Origin: CBFHOS01 sp965657645
GTDB lineage: Bacteria > Pseudomonadota > Alphaproteobacteria > Puniceispirillales > Puniceispirillaceae
NCBI GenBank assembly: GCA_965657645.1
Contig: CBFHOS010000006.1
Location: 1 to 64,000 of the forward strand
Length of the DNA stretch: 64,000 nucleotides
Direction of reading: 5' to 3'
How positions within the stretch are numbered: position 1 is the stretch's first letter; every line of letters starts with the position of its first letter. The position numbers and the translations under genes are program-made. Below the pieces are notes generated by a model. The model was not told where the DNA came from. It ran no database searches and saw only the letters and a list, made by a program, of their open reading frames with translations. Positions 1 through 8,021 of the stretch are shown one piece after another.

Positions 1-25
1 TGGACGAAACTCTCATCGAGGCCCA

Positions 26-104
26 AAACTGGATTAAACAAACTGGGCTAAACAAACTGGGTTAAACAAACTGGGTTAAACAAACTGGATTAAACAAACT
101 GGGG
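26..104. repeat. 14-bp tandem repeat, about 5.6 copies
   Basis: Five full copies and one partial copy of a 14-bp unit reading AAACTGGGTTAAAC, with single-base variants (GGATT, GGGCT). It lies just downstream of the minus-strand heparinase-like gene. No coding role is visible. It resembles other short-unit tandem repeats between genes in this window and probably arose by replication slippage. There is no spacer structure, so it is not a CRISPR. Confidence 0.85.
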
Positions 105-179
105 TCAGGCCGGGTGGTTATGGCAAACTCACCTTTAAAATGCAACATGCCGGACAGCGCGATGCGGTGAAATATCCGG

Positions 180-1787
180 CTAACGCGGGTCGCTGCGCAG
201 GAATGCCCACTTGACCTCATTAGAGCCAATTGTGCGGATGCTGCTAATCGGTGTGCGTAATACAATTTGCTGGCAGGATTGTCTGATCCCGGCATCAAAG
301 AACACCGAATTATCGAGGCTAACGGTGGTGTTAGCCGCCTTGAAAATCCAGCCAGCGCGATTGCCTCTGATCTTCATAAGTACTTGTCCATTGCCCAGCA
401 TCGCCGCGCTCACCTTTGGGTGTAGGTGAAAACGGATGATCGCTTGGCGCGGGATTTCGCCGGGCGCACCGGTATATTCCAACCGGTCCGACCCGCGCAG
501 GTTAGCCCCGCCAGTAGCCAGATAAATCTGGCGGTGGTGCAAAATACCGTGTGATGCCTCATAGCCATCATGGCTGGCCACGGCGAGCAGGCCGCCTTCG
601 GCTGGGCCAACCTCAACGCCGGAAATATTCGCCATCCGATTTTGCGCAGGATTAGAGGAGTTGTGCTCATCGAGTGCCAATGTCGAATGCGCGGATGTAG
701 AGCATAAAAGCCGGTTCAAATTAGTGTCCGCCGCGGTCTGGCCCGCATTGACCACTAATTGCATCGGGCCAATGCTAAATTCAAAGGATAGGGTGCCAAA
801 ACCACAGGCGGTGTCTTCCCCATTCGCGTCTTGGCTTAGGGGCGAGCCAGCATCCATGATAACCGTTGACCGACCGCTGGAAAACCGGAGAAACCCGGAA
901 TAGGGGGCTTGTTGCAGGACTTTGCCGCGTGGACCGGCGCGCAACAATGTTTCCTCGATAATCTCTGGGTTGAGCATGCCAGCGCCGTTGAAATGCGCCA
1001 AGTGACCATCGCCATGCCGCCACATCCGTGCCACAGCGCCCATCCGGCTGATGATTTCATCCAGCCGTTTATCCTCAACAACATTGGCAAAACTGGCGGC
1101 GGAGCGGAGTTCGATCAAAAGGCGGAGCGTCATGATTTGACTATCCGGCATCCGGTTTCTGAGGCCACCATCCTCGTTCAACATATGATTAATCATCGGT
1201 ATGGCAAGATCGAGCAACGATGTCATTTCGCTCTCACTACCACCGAGCGCGGCTTCGGCTGTGGCCAGTCCGCGCAATGCCCGCAATCGGCTGGTCGGGC
1301 TATTCATCCGGCGCCAATCAAGGGCGAGACAGCGGGCCTGTGACGCGATTGAACGGGCTAGATTATCCTGAAATTCGCTGGTGGCTGATTCGCCATACCA
1401 ACTATAGCTGGCGACAAGGTTGGTGAGCCGGTCGCCCATCATATCCGGTTGCCAACGAAGCGGATGCCAATTCTGGTTCTGGCGCAACCATATTTCGATT
1501 AGCTGGCGTGCGTGTGACCGTGCCTGACTACCACCAAATGCACGCAGGTCACGCAACCAACCAAAATCATCAAAGGCTTGTCCGTCAAAGTGCAGACGAT
1601 CACCCGCCTCGATAATGCGCCCACCAACAGTTGCACTGCCGCGCCAATGGTCTTGCAATCCAGATTTGATTTGGGGTGTGTCGTTGGTCTTTAACTGCCA
1701 GCGAAACAAGCTGCTTCGCCGGAACAAACGCTCCAGCGATGTAACCCGCCATGGCGGTTCCAGACTTTGTGGCGGTGCTGTCGCCAT
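180..1787 (-). CDS. Heparinase II/III-like protein
   Basis: Protein of 535 residues with the two-part layout of the heparinase II/III family: an alpha-helical toroid in roughly residues 40-330 and a beta-sandwich C-terminal half from about 345. The C-terminal part carries the family-like stretches SGFLRFSSGRSTVIMDAG and SAHSTLALDEHNSS. Family members are polysaccharide lyases, but in many alphaproteobacteria a single copy sits beside rsmB and its substrate is unknown. I see no signal peptide; the N-terminus (MATAPPQSLEPP) is polar. It follows rsmB on the same strand after a gap of about 150 bp, so the two may be co-transcribed. The family assignment is firm; activity on any glycan is inference. 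Confidence 0.8.
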   Translation of the reverse strand: MATAPPQSLEPPWRVTSLERLFRRSSLFRWQLKTNDTPQIKSGLQDHWRGSATVGGRIIEAGDRLHFDGQAFDDFGWLRDLRAFGGSQARSHARQLIEIWLRQNQNWHPLRWQPDMMGDRLTNLVASYSWYGESATSEFQDNLARSIASQARCLALDWRRMNSPTSRLRALRGLATAEAALGGSESEMTSLLDLAIPMINHMLNEDGGLRNRMPDSQIMTLRLLIELRSAASFANVVEDKRLDEIISRMGAVARMWRHGDGHLAHFNGAGMLNPEIIEETLLRAGPRGKVLQQAPYSGFLRFSSGRSTVIMDAGSPLSQDANGEDTACGFGTLSFEFSIGPMQLVVNAGQTAADTNLNRLLCSTSAHSTLALDEHNSSNPAQNRMANISGVEVGPAEGGLLAVASHDGYEASHGILHHRQIYLATGGANLRGSDRLEYTGAPGEIPRQAIIRFHLHPKVSAAMLGNGQVLMKIRGNRAGWIFKAANTTVSLDNSVFFDAGIRQSCQQIVLRTPISSIRTIGSNEVKWAFLRSDPR

Positions 1788-1937
1788 ATGCTGGTTTGCT
1801 CCTCAATCACCCGGTTATGATATACCGGCTTCATATTCTGACGGTACATTATTCTATATGCCTATCAACTATTTGTGGCGAATTTATGCCAAAGGATAAT
1901 TAGGCGTTGATCACCATAATCGAAGTTATGCTTGTGA

Positions 1938-3476
1938 TCATACTAATGATTTTAGCCGCGCAATATAAAATCCATCAACACCCCCGATTGCGGCAAAATC
2001 GCTAGGGATAATCCGCATGGTGCCATCCGCGGTGATTGCCGGGGCAAATTCACCAGCCTCTTCAGGCGTAATCGGGTCAATTTCAACAGAGCCTTCACCA
2101 GCCTCTATAATCGCCGCGATCATGGTTTCACCTTCTTCGGGCTGGAGCGAGCATGTTGCATAGACGAGCGTGCCGCCCGGCTTTAGCCAGCCGATTGCCG
2201 AGGTGGTTAATTCCCATTGCAGTGATTGCAGAGCGGCGATGTCTTCGACATTACGACTGCCCAGAATATCGGGGCGGCGCCGCAGAGTGCCGGTGGCGGA
2301 ACAGGGCGCATCAAGCAAGATCGCATCAACCGGAAAATCGGGAACATAGGTGCGTCCATCGGCCTGTTTCAAGTCGGCTTTCATACCGAGGCGCTTTAGG
2401 TTACGGCGCATCCGGTCAAGCCGCTTGATAGCCGCATCAAGAGCGGTCACAGAACCGCCCGCCGCGATCAATTGTGCGGTTTTGCCGCCGGGTGCGGCAC
2501 AGACATCAATGACGTCTTTGCCAGCAACATCGCCAAGTAACTTTGCTGGCAGCGCGGCGGCGGCGTCTTGCACCCACCATGCACCATCAGCAAAGCCCGG
2601 TAATTTTGACGGATCGCCATCAAATTCCCGCCGGATGGTGGTGTTGTTAATCACACTCCCATCTAGCTTTTTCGCCCAGCCCTCAACATCCTCAGCAACC
2701 GAGATATCGAGCGTTGGGACCTTCATTGCCATTTCCGCAATCAGGCTGGTTTTCTCAATGCCATAAGCCTCGACCCAGCTAATCCGTAGCCAATTTGGTA
2801 TATTATCCAATGGCTTGGTTTGCTTGAACAGGGCCTCGCCTTCGCGGGTTAAGCGGCGCATCACGGCATTGGCAAGGCCGGTCAACCGGTCAAAGCCCTC
2901 TTGGCGCATTAACTCAACGGTGCTGTCGACGGCGGCATGTGGTCCGGTTTTCAGGATCAGCAATTGCACCGCGCCCATCAGCAAAATCAGATTGGCATTT
3001 TCCTGCGCACCAAACGGACGGCGCGGCATCATTGGAGCCAAGGTTTTTTCAATCTGGCCACGGCGCCGCAGACAGGTTGTCGCCAATAGCCGCACGAACC
3101 GGCGATCGCGGTCTTCTAGTTTTGGCAAATCTTCATTCGCGTTCAATACCAGATCGAGCTGCTCGCCTTCGCTGACAGCCACCAAGATATTAAAGCAAAT
3201 TTGCCGGCTCATGATGGCGGCTTTGAAATTCGGCTTTTTCTTTACCGGCTTGTCCCCAGACTTTTTGTCGTAAGGCTTCTTGTCGTAAGGCTTCTTATCA
3301 TAGGGCTTTTTATCCTGCGATGCGCGGGCAGGCTTGTCGCTTGGACGGCCGCGTGCGGGACGATCCCCCTGTGTTTTGCGCTTTGGAGGGCCATCCTCAG
3401 ATGGCGGAAGCACGAGCTTTTCGCCGCCAATTCTAGTTGGTTCTTTTTGGTATTTTGGATTTGTATCGTCAGCCAT
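1938..3476 (-). CDS. rsmB: RsmB-family 16S rRNA (cytosine-C5) methyltransferase
   Basis: Protein of 512 residues that methylates a 16S rRNA cytosine (C967 in E. coli) with S-adenosylmethionine. A NusB-like RNA-binding domain spans roughly residues 88-225 and a Rossmann methyltransferase domain 300-510. The SAM motif DVCAAPGGK is at 324-332. The two conserved cysteines are Cys392 in APCSATGT (motif IV) and Cys442 in ATCSL (motif VI, the nucleophile in E. coli RsmB), with the same spacing of 50 as in E. coli. It is longer than usual (about 430) because of a Lys/Arg/Pro-rich N-terminal tail of about 85 residues containing DKKPY repeats. That tail is probably disordered and may add RNA affinity. 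Confidence 0.93.
   Translation of the reverse strand: MADDTNPKYQKEPTRIGGEKLVLPPSEDGPPKRKTQGDRPARGRPSDKPARASQDKKPYDKKPYDKKPYDKKSGDKPVKKKPNFKAAIMSRQICFNILVAVSEGEQLDLVLNANEDLPKLEDRDRRFVRLLATTCLRRRGQIEKTLAPMMPRRPFGAQENANLILLMGAVQLLILKTGPHAAVDSTVELMRQEGFDRLTGLANAVMRRLTREGEALFKQTKPLDNIPNWLRISWVEAYGIEKTSLIAEMAMKVPTLDISVAEDVEGWAKKLDGSVINNTTIRREFDGDPSKLPGFADGAWWVQDAAAALPAKLLGDVAGKDVIDVCAAPGGKTAQLIAAGGSVTALDAAIKRLDRMRRNLKRLGMKADLKQADGRTYVPDFPVDAILLDAPCSATGTLRRRPDILGSRNVEDIAALQSLQWELTTSAIGWLKPGGTLVYATCSLQPEEGETMIAAIIEAGEGSVEIDPITPEEAGEFAPAITADGTMRIIPSDFAAIGGVDGFYIARLKSLV
3261..3320. repeat. 15-bp in-frame tandem repeat inside rsmB
   Basis: Four consecutive 15-bp units, related to CTTCTTGTCGTAAGG, encode the repeated DKKPY segments of the basic N-terminal tail of RsmB on the minus strand. 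The unit is a multiple of three, so changes in copy number keep the reading frame. The last unit has diverged most. Confidence 0.8.
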
Positions 3477-3523
3477 GCTGGCTCCGCTTGTTTTCTGCCG
3501 GTGATGGGGGCATATAGGTAAAT

Positions 3524-3688
3524 ATGGATAGTGACAAGATAAAGACCGAAAATTCTACCGCAAATAAAGCGCAAGTGCCGGAGCAGGATCAAGCCGATGA
3601 GGCCCCGCGCGAGCATAACGGACCCAAAGGGCCAGAGCCAACGCGCTATGGTGATTGGGAACAAAAAGGCCGTTGTAGCGATTTCTAG
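3524..3688 (+). CDS. DUF1674 / SdhAF4-like small protein
   Basis: A 54-residue protein starting at the ATG at 3524. Its C-terminus reads GPEPTRYGDWEQKGRCSDF, the diagnostic end of the DUF1674 family, whose eukaryotic member SDHAF4 helps assemble the flavoprotein subunit of succinate dehydrogenase. The N-terminal 30 residues are polar, acidic and lysine-rich, as is usual. It is divergent from rsmB, with 47 bp between the two starts, and lies 29 bp before the DUF1491 gene on the same strand. The ending is near-identical to the family, so the call is strong; a role in complex II assembly is taken from the eukaryotic homologue. Confidence 0.88.
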   Translation: MDSDKIKTENSTANKAQVPEQDQADEAPREHNGPKGPEPTRYGDWEQKGRCSDF

Positions 3689-3717
3689 GCAACAAAGACC
3701 GGCAATGTGGTGACCAA

Positions 3718-4068
3718 ATGAGCCGACTTAAATCCAACATGCTGGTCAGCGCCGCATTGCGTTATGCCGCGACAGAGTTCATCGATTGTGTGCTAGTGCG
3801 CCGCGGTGACAATGACGCTGGGGCTATCTTCCTCCATATTGACGGGCTTGATGGGCGCCATAAATTACTGGCGCGGTCGCTGGATTTTGACGGCAATTAT
3901 AGCTGGCGTTCGATTGTGAGCGAAGATGAGAGCGACTGGGTTGACGCCGAGGCGGTCGAGCGGCGTCTTGCCCGCGAGATTGATCTAGACCCGGATGTGT
4001 TTGTGGTTGAGGTCAATGATGCCAATGCACGCAATCCATTTTTGTTGATGAGTGCGGATGAGGCGTAG
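3718..4068 (+). CDS. DUF1491 family protein
   Basis: A 116-residue soluble protein that matches the alphaproteobacterial DUF1491 family. Typical features are an N-terminal helix with ALRYAATEFID, then VLVRRGDNDAGAIFLHI and RRLAREIDLDPDVFVVEV. No catalytic motif or membrane segment is visible and the function is unknown. It sits between the SdhAF4-like gene and dusA, all on the plus strand, in what looks like a short housekeeping operon. Confidence 0.8.
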   Translation: MSRLKSNMLVSAALRYAATEFIDCVLVRRGDNDAGAIFLHIDGLDGRHKLLARSLDFDGNYSWRSIVSEDESDWVDAEAVERRLAREIDLDPDVFVVEVNDANARNPFLLMSADEA

Positions 4069-4091
4069 CTAATGCGCCTTAATCGGAACGC

Positions 4092-5213
4092 ATGGTGACA
4101 GGTGACGACCGGATCACAATAGGATATAAAGCGGGTATGGCGCAGTTATATAAAGACGGCATTGATCGCCGATTATCAGTGGCCCCGATGATGGATTGGA
4201 CCGACCGGCATTGCCGCGTGTTCCACCGGATGATCGCGCCGCACGCCTTTCTTTTTACCGAAATGGTAACCGCCGAGGCTGTTTTGCATGGCGATCTTGA
4301 CCGGCTGTTGGGGCATTGCGTGGATGAACATCCCTTGGCCCTGCAATTGGGCGGTAGCCAGCCAGATAGGCTCGCCGCGGCCACCCGGATGGCTAGCGAA
4401 TATGTGGCCGAAATCTCCGGTTCCAAGGGTGATGGCGCGGCTGATGCGTCACAGGCGGGCTTTGCCGAGATCAATTTGAATGTTGGCTGTCCGTCCGACC
4501 GTGTCCAATCCGGACGCTTTGGCGCCTGTTTGATGGCGGAGCCGGAATTGGTCGCCGATTGCATGCGGGCCATGGCCGAGGCCACCGATTTGCCAGTTAC
4601 GGTGAAATGCCGCATTGGTATTGATGATATGGATGAAGAGGCTGGCCTAGATCGCTTTATTGATATTGTGAGTGATGCTGGCGTTTCGATTTTCTATCTG
4701 CATGCGCGTAAAGCATGGCTGAAGGGGCTTAGCCCAAAGGAAAACCGTGATATCCCGCCGCTGGATTACGATCGGGCGCGGCGTCTTGCGGCACGGCGCA
4801 GTGATCTTGCCATTCATCTCAATGGCGGCATTGTAACGGCCGAAAGCGCGCTTGATGAACAGGCTGGTTTTGCTGGTGTAATGATTGGGCGTGCCGCCTA
4901 TAAAACGCCGATGATCCTTGCCGAGATCAGCGCGAGATTGTTTGATGCGCCAGTTTGTGAACGCCGTGCGATTGCCGAACGAATGGCGGATTATGCCGAT
5001 GAAAAAGCCGCCAATGGCACCCCGCTTCACACCATCACCCGCCATATGCTGGGCCTATATACAGGCCAGCGTGGGGCCAAGCATTGGCGTCGCCGGTTGG
5101 GCGAGGAAGCCCGTTTGGCGGCGAGTGAATCGAGTGGATTTGCCAAAGCCGGTGATCTCATTCGTGAAACCGCGGCGCAGTGCGAAACCCTAGCCCAGCA
5201 ATGGGCGGCCTAA
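4092..5213 (+). CDS. dusA: tRNA-dihydrouridine synthase DusA
   Basis: FMN-dependent enzyme that reduces U20/U20a in the tRNA D-loop using NADPH. The DusA signature SVAPMMDWTDRHCR is at about residues 29-42. NLNVGCPSDRVQSGRFGACLM contains the proton-donating cysteine in its final GAC. PVTVKCRIGIDD, HARKAWLKGLSPKENR and NGGIV complete the TIM-barrel FMN site. Length is 373 residues against about 330 for the family. The extra length is an N-terminal extension and a small insert near SGSKGDGAAD. The in-frame ATG at 4137, giving MAQLYKDGIDRRLSVAPMMD, is an equally plausible start. Confidence 0.93.
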   Translation: MVTGDDRITIGYKAGMAQLYKDGIDRRLSVAPMMDWTDRHCRVFHRMIAPHAFLFTEMVTAEAVLHGDLDRLLGHCVDEHPLALQLGGSQPDRLAAATRMASEYVAEISGSKGDGAADASQAGFAEINLNVGCPSDRVQSGRFGACLMAEPELVADCMRAMAEATDLPVTVKCRIGIDDMDEEAGLDRFIDIVSDAGVSIFYLHARKAWLKGLSPKENRDIPPLDYDRARRLAARRSDLAIHLNGGIVTAESALDEQAGFAGVMIGRAAYKTPMILAEISARLFDAPVCERRAIAERMADYADEKAANGTPLHTITRHMLGLYTGQRGAKHWRRRLGEEARLAASESSGFAKAGDLIRETAAQCETLAQQWAA

Positions 5214-5283
5214 ATTAGATTGCGATTAACACCGTTACGCCCCACCAAAAGGCCTATCTTGGCCACTATAACAGGAACCAATT

Positions 5284-5880
5284 ATGTCCCAGAATAATCC
5301 AGCCGACACAAATTTGAACGAGCCTGCAAAGGAACGCCCAGGACGCAAATTAATGCTCGATCTGGGGCCGTTGCTGTTGTTCTTTGTGGCGAATTATCTC
5401 ACCAAAGATATCATGCTGGCCATTCAGGTGTTGGTGGTGGCGACCTTGGTATCGCTGGCGGTGAGCTGGGTTACTGAAAAGCGGATTTCCATAATGGCCG
5501 CGATAGGCTGTTTGGCCGTGGTGTTTTTTGGCGGTTTGTCTGTCTATTTCGACAATGACCTGTTCATCAAAATAAAGCCGACTATCGTTACCTGTATTTT
5601 TGCCGCGGCAATCGCTGGCGGGCGCTTGATCGGGCGCAATCCTCTTGGGGTGATGATGGGCGGCCAGATTAAGCTAACCGATACTGGCTGGCAGTTATTG
5701 AGCTGGGTCTGGGTGGCGATGTTTGCGCTGATGGCTATTGCCAATGAAATTGCGTGGCGGACCCTTAGCACGGATGATTGGGTGACGTTTAAAGTGTTTG
5801 GTATGACTGGCATTTCGTTGGTTTTGACGATTTTGACCGTGCCAATTTGCGCAAAACATATGATCACCGAAGAGGGATAA
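5284..5880 (+). CDS. yciB: YciB/IspZ-family inner membrane septation protein
   Basis: A 198-residue integral membrane protein of the YciB (intracellular septation protein A, IspZ) family. A polar N-terminus of about 22 residues is followed by about six hydrophobic segments (roughly 25-42, 44-62, 70-88, 95-113, 135-155, 168-190). Family-type motifs are LGPLLLFFVANY near the N-terminus, NPLGVMMGGQIKL in the middle and NEIAWRTLSTDDWVTFKVFG near residue 155. E. coli YciB affects cell-envelope synthesis and division; its molecular role is not settled. It follows dusA after 70 bp and is probably a separate unit. Confidence 0.88.
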   Translation: MSQNNPADTNLNEPAKERPGRKLMLDLGPLLLFFVANYLTKDIMLAIQVLVVATLVSLAVSWVTEKRISIMAAIGCLAVVFFGGLSVYFDNDLFIKIKPTIVTCIFAAAIAGGRLIGRNPLGVMMGGQIKLTDTGWQLLSWVWVAMFALMAIANEIAWRTLSTDDWVTFKVFGMTGISLVLTILTVPICAKHMITEEG

Positions 5881-6104
5881 TCGCCGAGTATGCGGTTGGG
5901 TAAAACGCTTAAAAATCAACTTTTTGATGGCAGACTGTCTTGATTCACCAAACGATTGTCGTGACTAGCACAGATTCAGTCGTGATTGCTTCACCTTATG
6001 CATTCCCTATCTAGCAACAATCAATTATATTAGTGACGGTCGCCCTTGCCTTTGGACGGGCCGCGCTCAACCGACTGCTGCACCGATTAACGTGGAGATA
6101 AATC

Positions 6105-6809
6105 ATGGCTGATGAAGAAGAAATTATCCTTGCCGATCTTGATGATGACGAGCTAGTCCAGCAGATGCATGACGACCTTTATGATGGTCTCCAAGACGAG
6201 ATCAAAGAAGGCGTCAATATTCTCCTTGGTCGTGGTTGGACACCCTATGATGTTCTGACCAAAGCGCTGGTTGAAGGCATGACCATTGTGGGTATCGATT
6301 TCCGCGATGGTATCTTGTTCGTTCCCGAAGTTTTGATGGCCGCCAATGCGATGAAGGCTGGCATGTTTATTCTACGCCCATTATTGGCTGAAACCGGTGC
6401 GCCGCGTGTTGGTACGATGGTCATTGGCACGGTCAAAGGCGATATCCATGACATTGGCAAGAACCTCGTTTCAATGATGCTCGAGGGCGCTGGTTTTGAT
6501 GTGATTGATCTTGGCATCAATAATCCGGTGGAAAACTACCTAGAGGCGTTGGAAGAGCACAAGCCTGATATTCTCGGAATGTCGGCATTGCTGACCACAA
6601 CCATGCCTTATATGAAGGTGGTTGTTGATGCGATGGTCGAAAAAGGTATTCGCGATGATTACATCGTGCTTGTTGGTGGTGCGCCGCTAAACGAAGCCTT
6701 TGCCGAGTCGGTTGGTGCGGATGCGTATTGCCGCGATGCCGCGGTCGCCGTGGAAACCGCCAAAGAGATGATCGCCGCACGCCGCGAGCGTGCCGCTGCC
6801 GCTGGCTAA
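6105..6809 (+). CDS. Corrinoid (cobalamin-binding) methyltransferase protein, MtbC/MttC-type
   Basis: A 234-residue carrier protein that holds a cobalamin and shuttles methyl groups between a substrate-specific methyltransferase and a tetrahydrofolate methyltransferase. Residues about 15-95 form the methionine-synthase cap helical domain. Residues about 100-230 form the Rossmann-like B12-binding domain. The DxHxxG motif is present as D113-I-H115-D-I-G118, so His115 is the predicted lower cobalt ligand. MSALLTTTMPYMK and VLVGGAPLNEAFAESVGADAYC are typical C-terminal family motifs. A good Shine-Dalgarno (GTGGAG) precedes the ATG. It is the first gene of a six-gene plus-strand cassette ending at 11957. 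The physiological partner is probably the MttB-family enzyme at 33764. Confidence 0.9.
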   Translation: MADEEEIILADLDDDELVQQMHDDLYDGLQDEIKEGVNILLGRGWTPYDVLTKALVEGMTIVGIDFRDGILFVPEVLMAANAMKAGMFILRPLLAETGAPRVGTMVIGTVKGDIHDIGKNLVSMMLEGAGFDVIDLGINNPVENYLEALEEHKPDILGMSALLTTTMPYMKVVVDAMVEKGIRDDYIVLVGGAPLNEAFAESVGADAYCRDAAVAVETAKEMIAARRERAAAAG

Positions 6810-6816
6810 GGCGGAT

Positions 6817-7482
6817 ATGGCAGGCATTTCACCGCTGGATTCCAACCAGAAAAATGCTGGTCTGTTGCTGATTACCTGTGGGGCGTTGGCAAGAGAACTA
6901 ATTGATATTACTCGGCAATTTCCGGCGGGTGCGGTAGAGATCACCTGTCTGCCAGCGTCATGGCATAACACCCCTGAAAAGATTGTCCCCGGTCTTGAGA
7001 ACAAGGTCCGCGCGGCGAAAAAGGCTGGCCGTGAGATTGCCGTTATCTATGGCGATTGCGGAACCGGCGGCGGTCTTGATGCGTATCTTGAACGTGAAAA
7101 GATCGACCGGATACCGGGACCGCATTGCTATGAGATGTTTTTGGGTAAGGATGTGTTCGATGCGGAAATGGAACATGCGCTGGGTACATTCTTTTTGACC
7201 GATTACATGGTCCGGCATTTTGAACGCTTGATCATGAAGGGCATGGGCCTGCGCCAGCACCCCCAATTGCGCGACATGTATTTCGGCAATTACACACGGG
7301 CGCTATATATCGCCCAGACCGAAGATCCGGCATTGCAGAAAAAGGCCGCGGCGGCGGCGGCGGAACTCGGTCTTGATTACGAATATAGATTCTCTGGTTA
7401 TGGTGAATTTGTGGATTACATTGGCAATGCCGTTGCCGCGCATGACCAAAAACCCAACTTGCAGAATGACCTGAAATCGTAA
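6817..7482 (+). CDS. DUF1638 domain protein of the corrinoid cassette
   Basis: A 222-residue soluble protein of the DUF1638 family, function unknown. I start it at the ATG at 6817, 8 bp after the corrinoid gene stops; an in-frame GTG at 6790 would overlap that gene. Four cysteines lie in the first half in conserved-looking contexts: LLITCGALAREL (Cys21), EITCLPASWHN (Cys44), YGDCGTGGG (Cys81) and GPHCYEMF (Cys104). His50 and His103 are close by. This looks like a metal or iron-sulfur site, but that is inference. Members of the family are often found beside corrinoid methyltransferases, which fits its position here. Confidence 0.82.
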   Translation: MAGISPLDSNQKNAGLLLITCGALARELIDITRQFPAGAVEITCLPASWHNTPEKIVPGLENKVRAAKKAGREIAVIYGDCGTGGGLDAYLEREKIDRIPGPHCYEMFLGKDVFDAEMEHALGTFFLTDYMVRHFERLIMKGMGLRQHPQLRDMYFGNYTRALYIAQTEDPALQKKAAAAAAELGLDYEYRFSGYGEFVDYIGNAVAAHDQKPNLQNDLKS

Positions 7483-7542
7483 ACCCAGATTAATGTAACG
7501 AACAAAGCGTAGGGGGCATGTGCCCTATCGATTGGAGACAAT

Positions 7543-7857
7543 ATGGCTAATCTTATAACCCTTTACTGGCGTGATATTCCGGCCCAAGTGATTGCCGAGC
7601 GCGGTCGTGGTCGCAAGCGTGAACAGGCCAAAATTGAACTTCCCCGCCGTTTTGCGATAGCGATTGATGCCGCCGCAATGAAAGATGGCGCGGACTCTAC
7701 TGATGATTATCTGGCCGAATGGCGGCGCAGTGATCCGGTTGAATGCGGTGAGGATCTGGACGCGGTGGCGGCGGCACGCGCGGCCGAGCTTGAGGCCGAT
7801 TATCCAGCCGAGCGGGTGAAAGTCTTGGTCGAAAATGGCGGTAATGAGCCGAATTAA
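7543..7857 (+). CDS. PF13769-type small protein ('virulence factor' family)
   Basis: A 104-residue protein resembling the Pfam family PF13769, whose name 'virulence factor' says little about function. It begins MANLITLYWRDIPAQVIAERGRG, a typical start for the family, and has an acidic C-terminal half (ECGEDLDAVAAARAAELEADY). No cysteines cluster, and there is no membrane segment. It lies between the DUF1638 gene and the MetF-like gene in the corrinoid cassette, so a role in the same methyl-transfer pathway is likely but unproven. Its stop codon falls inside an 11-bp tandem duplication. Confidence 0.72.
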   Translation: MANLITLYWRDIPAQVIAERGRGRKREQAKIELPRRFAIAIDAAAMKDGADSTDDYLAEWRRSDPVECGEDLDAVAAARAAELEADYPAERVKVLVENGGNEPN

Positions 7858-7880
7858 TACAAGCCTAATACAAGTCTAAT
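7855..7880. repeat. 11-bp tandem duplication at a gene end
   Basis: TAATACAAGCC followed by TAATACAAGTC and a partial third copy. The first unit contains the TAA stop codon of the upstream gene, so the duplication also repeats stop codons in the same region. Confidence 0.6.
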
Positions 7881-8021
7881 ATTACGCCATTAAATCGGCT
7901 TCATTGCATAATGTCGTAATCGGAAGAGTGAAGGGCGAAGCCAAGCCATCCGAGGGCGGCGGAGATCGCCATTCTGGTGGCTTCTGGTGGCACGGATACA
8001 GAATTTAACGTGAGGTTTTCA

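Noticed and set aside
26..104. Repeat array at the left edge that could be taken for a CRISPR
   Set aside because: The units are 14 bp and directly adjacent, with no spacers and no cas genes nearby. It is a simple tandem repeat.
909..1343. 144-codon open frame on the plus strand
   Set aside because: It lies wholly antisense to the heparinase-like gene, and the peptide has no recognisable domain. It is a shadow of the coding strand.
3242..3664. 140-codon minus-strand open frame across the rsmB start
   Set aside because: It overlaps both rsmB in another frame and the SdhAF4-like gene on the other strand. Its sequence is explained by the shadow of the DKKPY repeat.
5881..6104. Possible SAM- or cobalamin-type riboswitch before the corrinoid cassette
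   Set aside because: A weak hairpin (CGG/CCG with CCC/GGG arms at about 6037-6063) exists, but no conserved riboswitch core sequence could be matched by eye. A covariance-model search would decide.
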